A DNA stretch of 14,114 bases from Alistipes sp. (GTDB taxonomy: Bacteria; Bacteroidota; Bacteroidia; Bacteroidales; Rikenellaceae), in contig JAFYRB010000034.1 in assembly GCA_017559615.1 (NCBI GenBank), forward strand, positions 1-14,114. The letters are read 5' to 3'. Shown piece after piece: positions 13,596 to 14,114 of this stretch (within the stretch, counting starts at the first letter, position 1; each line of letters begins with the position of its first letter). The notes below the pieces were generated by a model that saw only the letters and a list, made by a program, of their open reading frames with translations, ran no database searches and had not been told where the DNA came from. A program made the position numbers and the translations under genes.

Positions 13596-14114
13596 TTATT
13601 TAGCTGACAAACAAGCAAGAGCGATAGAGTAGAGCTTAGTCTTTGTAGAGTCACCACGTGATGTCAATACACAAGGAGCCATAGGACCAGCTACCATAGC
13701 TGCCAACTCTGCGCCACCAAACTTAGAGCAAGCCTTGAAGAATACGTTACCAGACTCCAAGTTAGGGAACAACATACAGTCTGCGTCACCTGCAACAGGA
13801 CCTGTAAGCTTCTTAATCTTAACAGACTCCTCGTCGATAGCAACGTCCAATGCCAATGGGCCCTGGAACAAAGCGTTGCCAAGCTCACCTGCCTGACCGA
13901 GGTCTGAAAGCTCCTTAGCCTCTACAGAGCTAACTACCTTTGGAAGAAGCTGCTCTGATGGTGCGATAAGCGCTACCTTTGGAGTCTCAATACCGAGGTT
14001 GTTTGCAGTCTGGATAAGGTACTTAGCAATCTGCTTCTTCTGCTCGAAGTTAGGGCAAGGAAGAACAGCTACGTCACTAACTACCAAAAGCTTGTGGTAT
14101 GCAGGAACCTCCAA
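13596..14114 (-). CDS. ptb: Phosphate butyryltransferase, C-terminal part (N terminus beyond right edge)
   Basis: The last 172 residues of a phosphotransacylase that swaps CoA for phosphate on butyryl-CoA. The reading frame runs to the window edge, and the methionine there is internal, since the family is about 300 residues long. Recognisable family blocks are KLLVVSDVAVLPCPNFEQKKQIAKYL, FQGPLALDVAI, VAGDADCMLFPNLESGNVFFKA and VAGPMAPCVLTSRGDSTKTKLYSIALA, which in Ptb/Pta proteins form the C-terminal CoA- and phosphate-binding half. The 26-bp gap to buk and shared strand support one operon, whose promoter must lie to the right of the window. Butyryl versus acetyl specificity rests on the buk partnership. 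Confidence 0.92.
   Translation of the reverse strand: MEVPAYHKLLVVSDVAVLPCPNFEQKKQIAKYLIQTANNLGIETPKVALIAPSEQLLPKVVSSVEAKELSDLGQAGELGNALFQGPLALDVAIDEESVKIKKLTGPVAGDADCMLFPNLESGNVFFKACSKFGGAELAAMVAGPMAPCVLTSRGDSTKTKLYSIALACLSAK

Overview
The window looks like a chromosomal segment of a gut-type member of the Bacteroidales, plausibly Rikenellaceae/Alistipes-like. Four things point there. Promoters repeatedly match the Bacteroidota vegetative consensus (TTTG, 19-20 nt, TAnnTTTG) and Shine-Dalgarno signals are weak. Two lipoproteins share an MKKFF...C signal. There is a secreted family S46 dipeptidyl-peptidase. A ptb-buk pair is present. The genus is inference; the Bacteroidota assignment is firm.

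Layout. Positions 1-420 read leftward: three tandem near-consensus promoters with A/T-tract upstream sequences, then a leader with hairpins and a boxA-like element. This is the architecture of an rRNA operon control region, with the 16S gene expected just beyond the left edge. Positions 601-1295 hold an isolated isochorismatase-family hydrolase with its own promoter and terminator. Positions 1300-4112 hold maf plus a DPP11-like exopeptidase. Positions 4122-5942 hold lpxB translationally coupled to a divergent FAH-fold protein that seems to have lost its metal ligands, closed by a bidirectional terminator shared with argR on the minus strand. Positions 6570-9491 hold a two-gene surface lipoprotein operon, whose promoter has a perfect palindrome between its two boxes. 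After a 31-bp tandem repeat and a terminator comes thiL, apparently with almost no leader. It ends tail-to-tail with, and overlaps by 4 bp, a minus-strand flippase/aroQ pair. A 173-bp gap with a large imperfect inverted repeat separates these from buk and the 3' part of ptb, also on the minus strand.

How the genes fit together. The secreted acidic-dipeptide peptidase and the Ptb-Buk acyl-CoA to acid plus ATP module suit an organism that ferments peptides and amino acids to short-chain acids (inference). ArgR is an arginine sensor, but no arginine genes are in view. LpxB and the flippase belong to envelope glycolipid/polysaccharide assembly. ThiL, AroQ and Maf are housekeeping. No phage, insertion sequence, CRISPR array, tRNA or defence system was recognised. 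The less explained material lies mainly in the intergenic DNA, the lipoprotein pair and the degenerate FAH protein.
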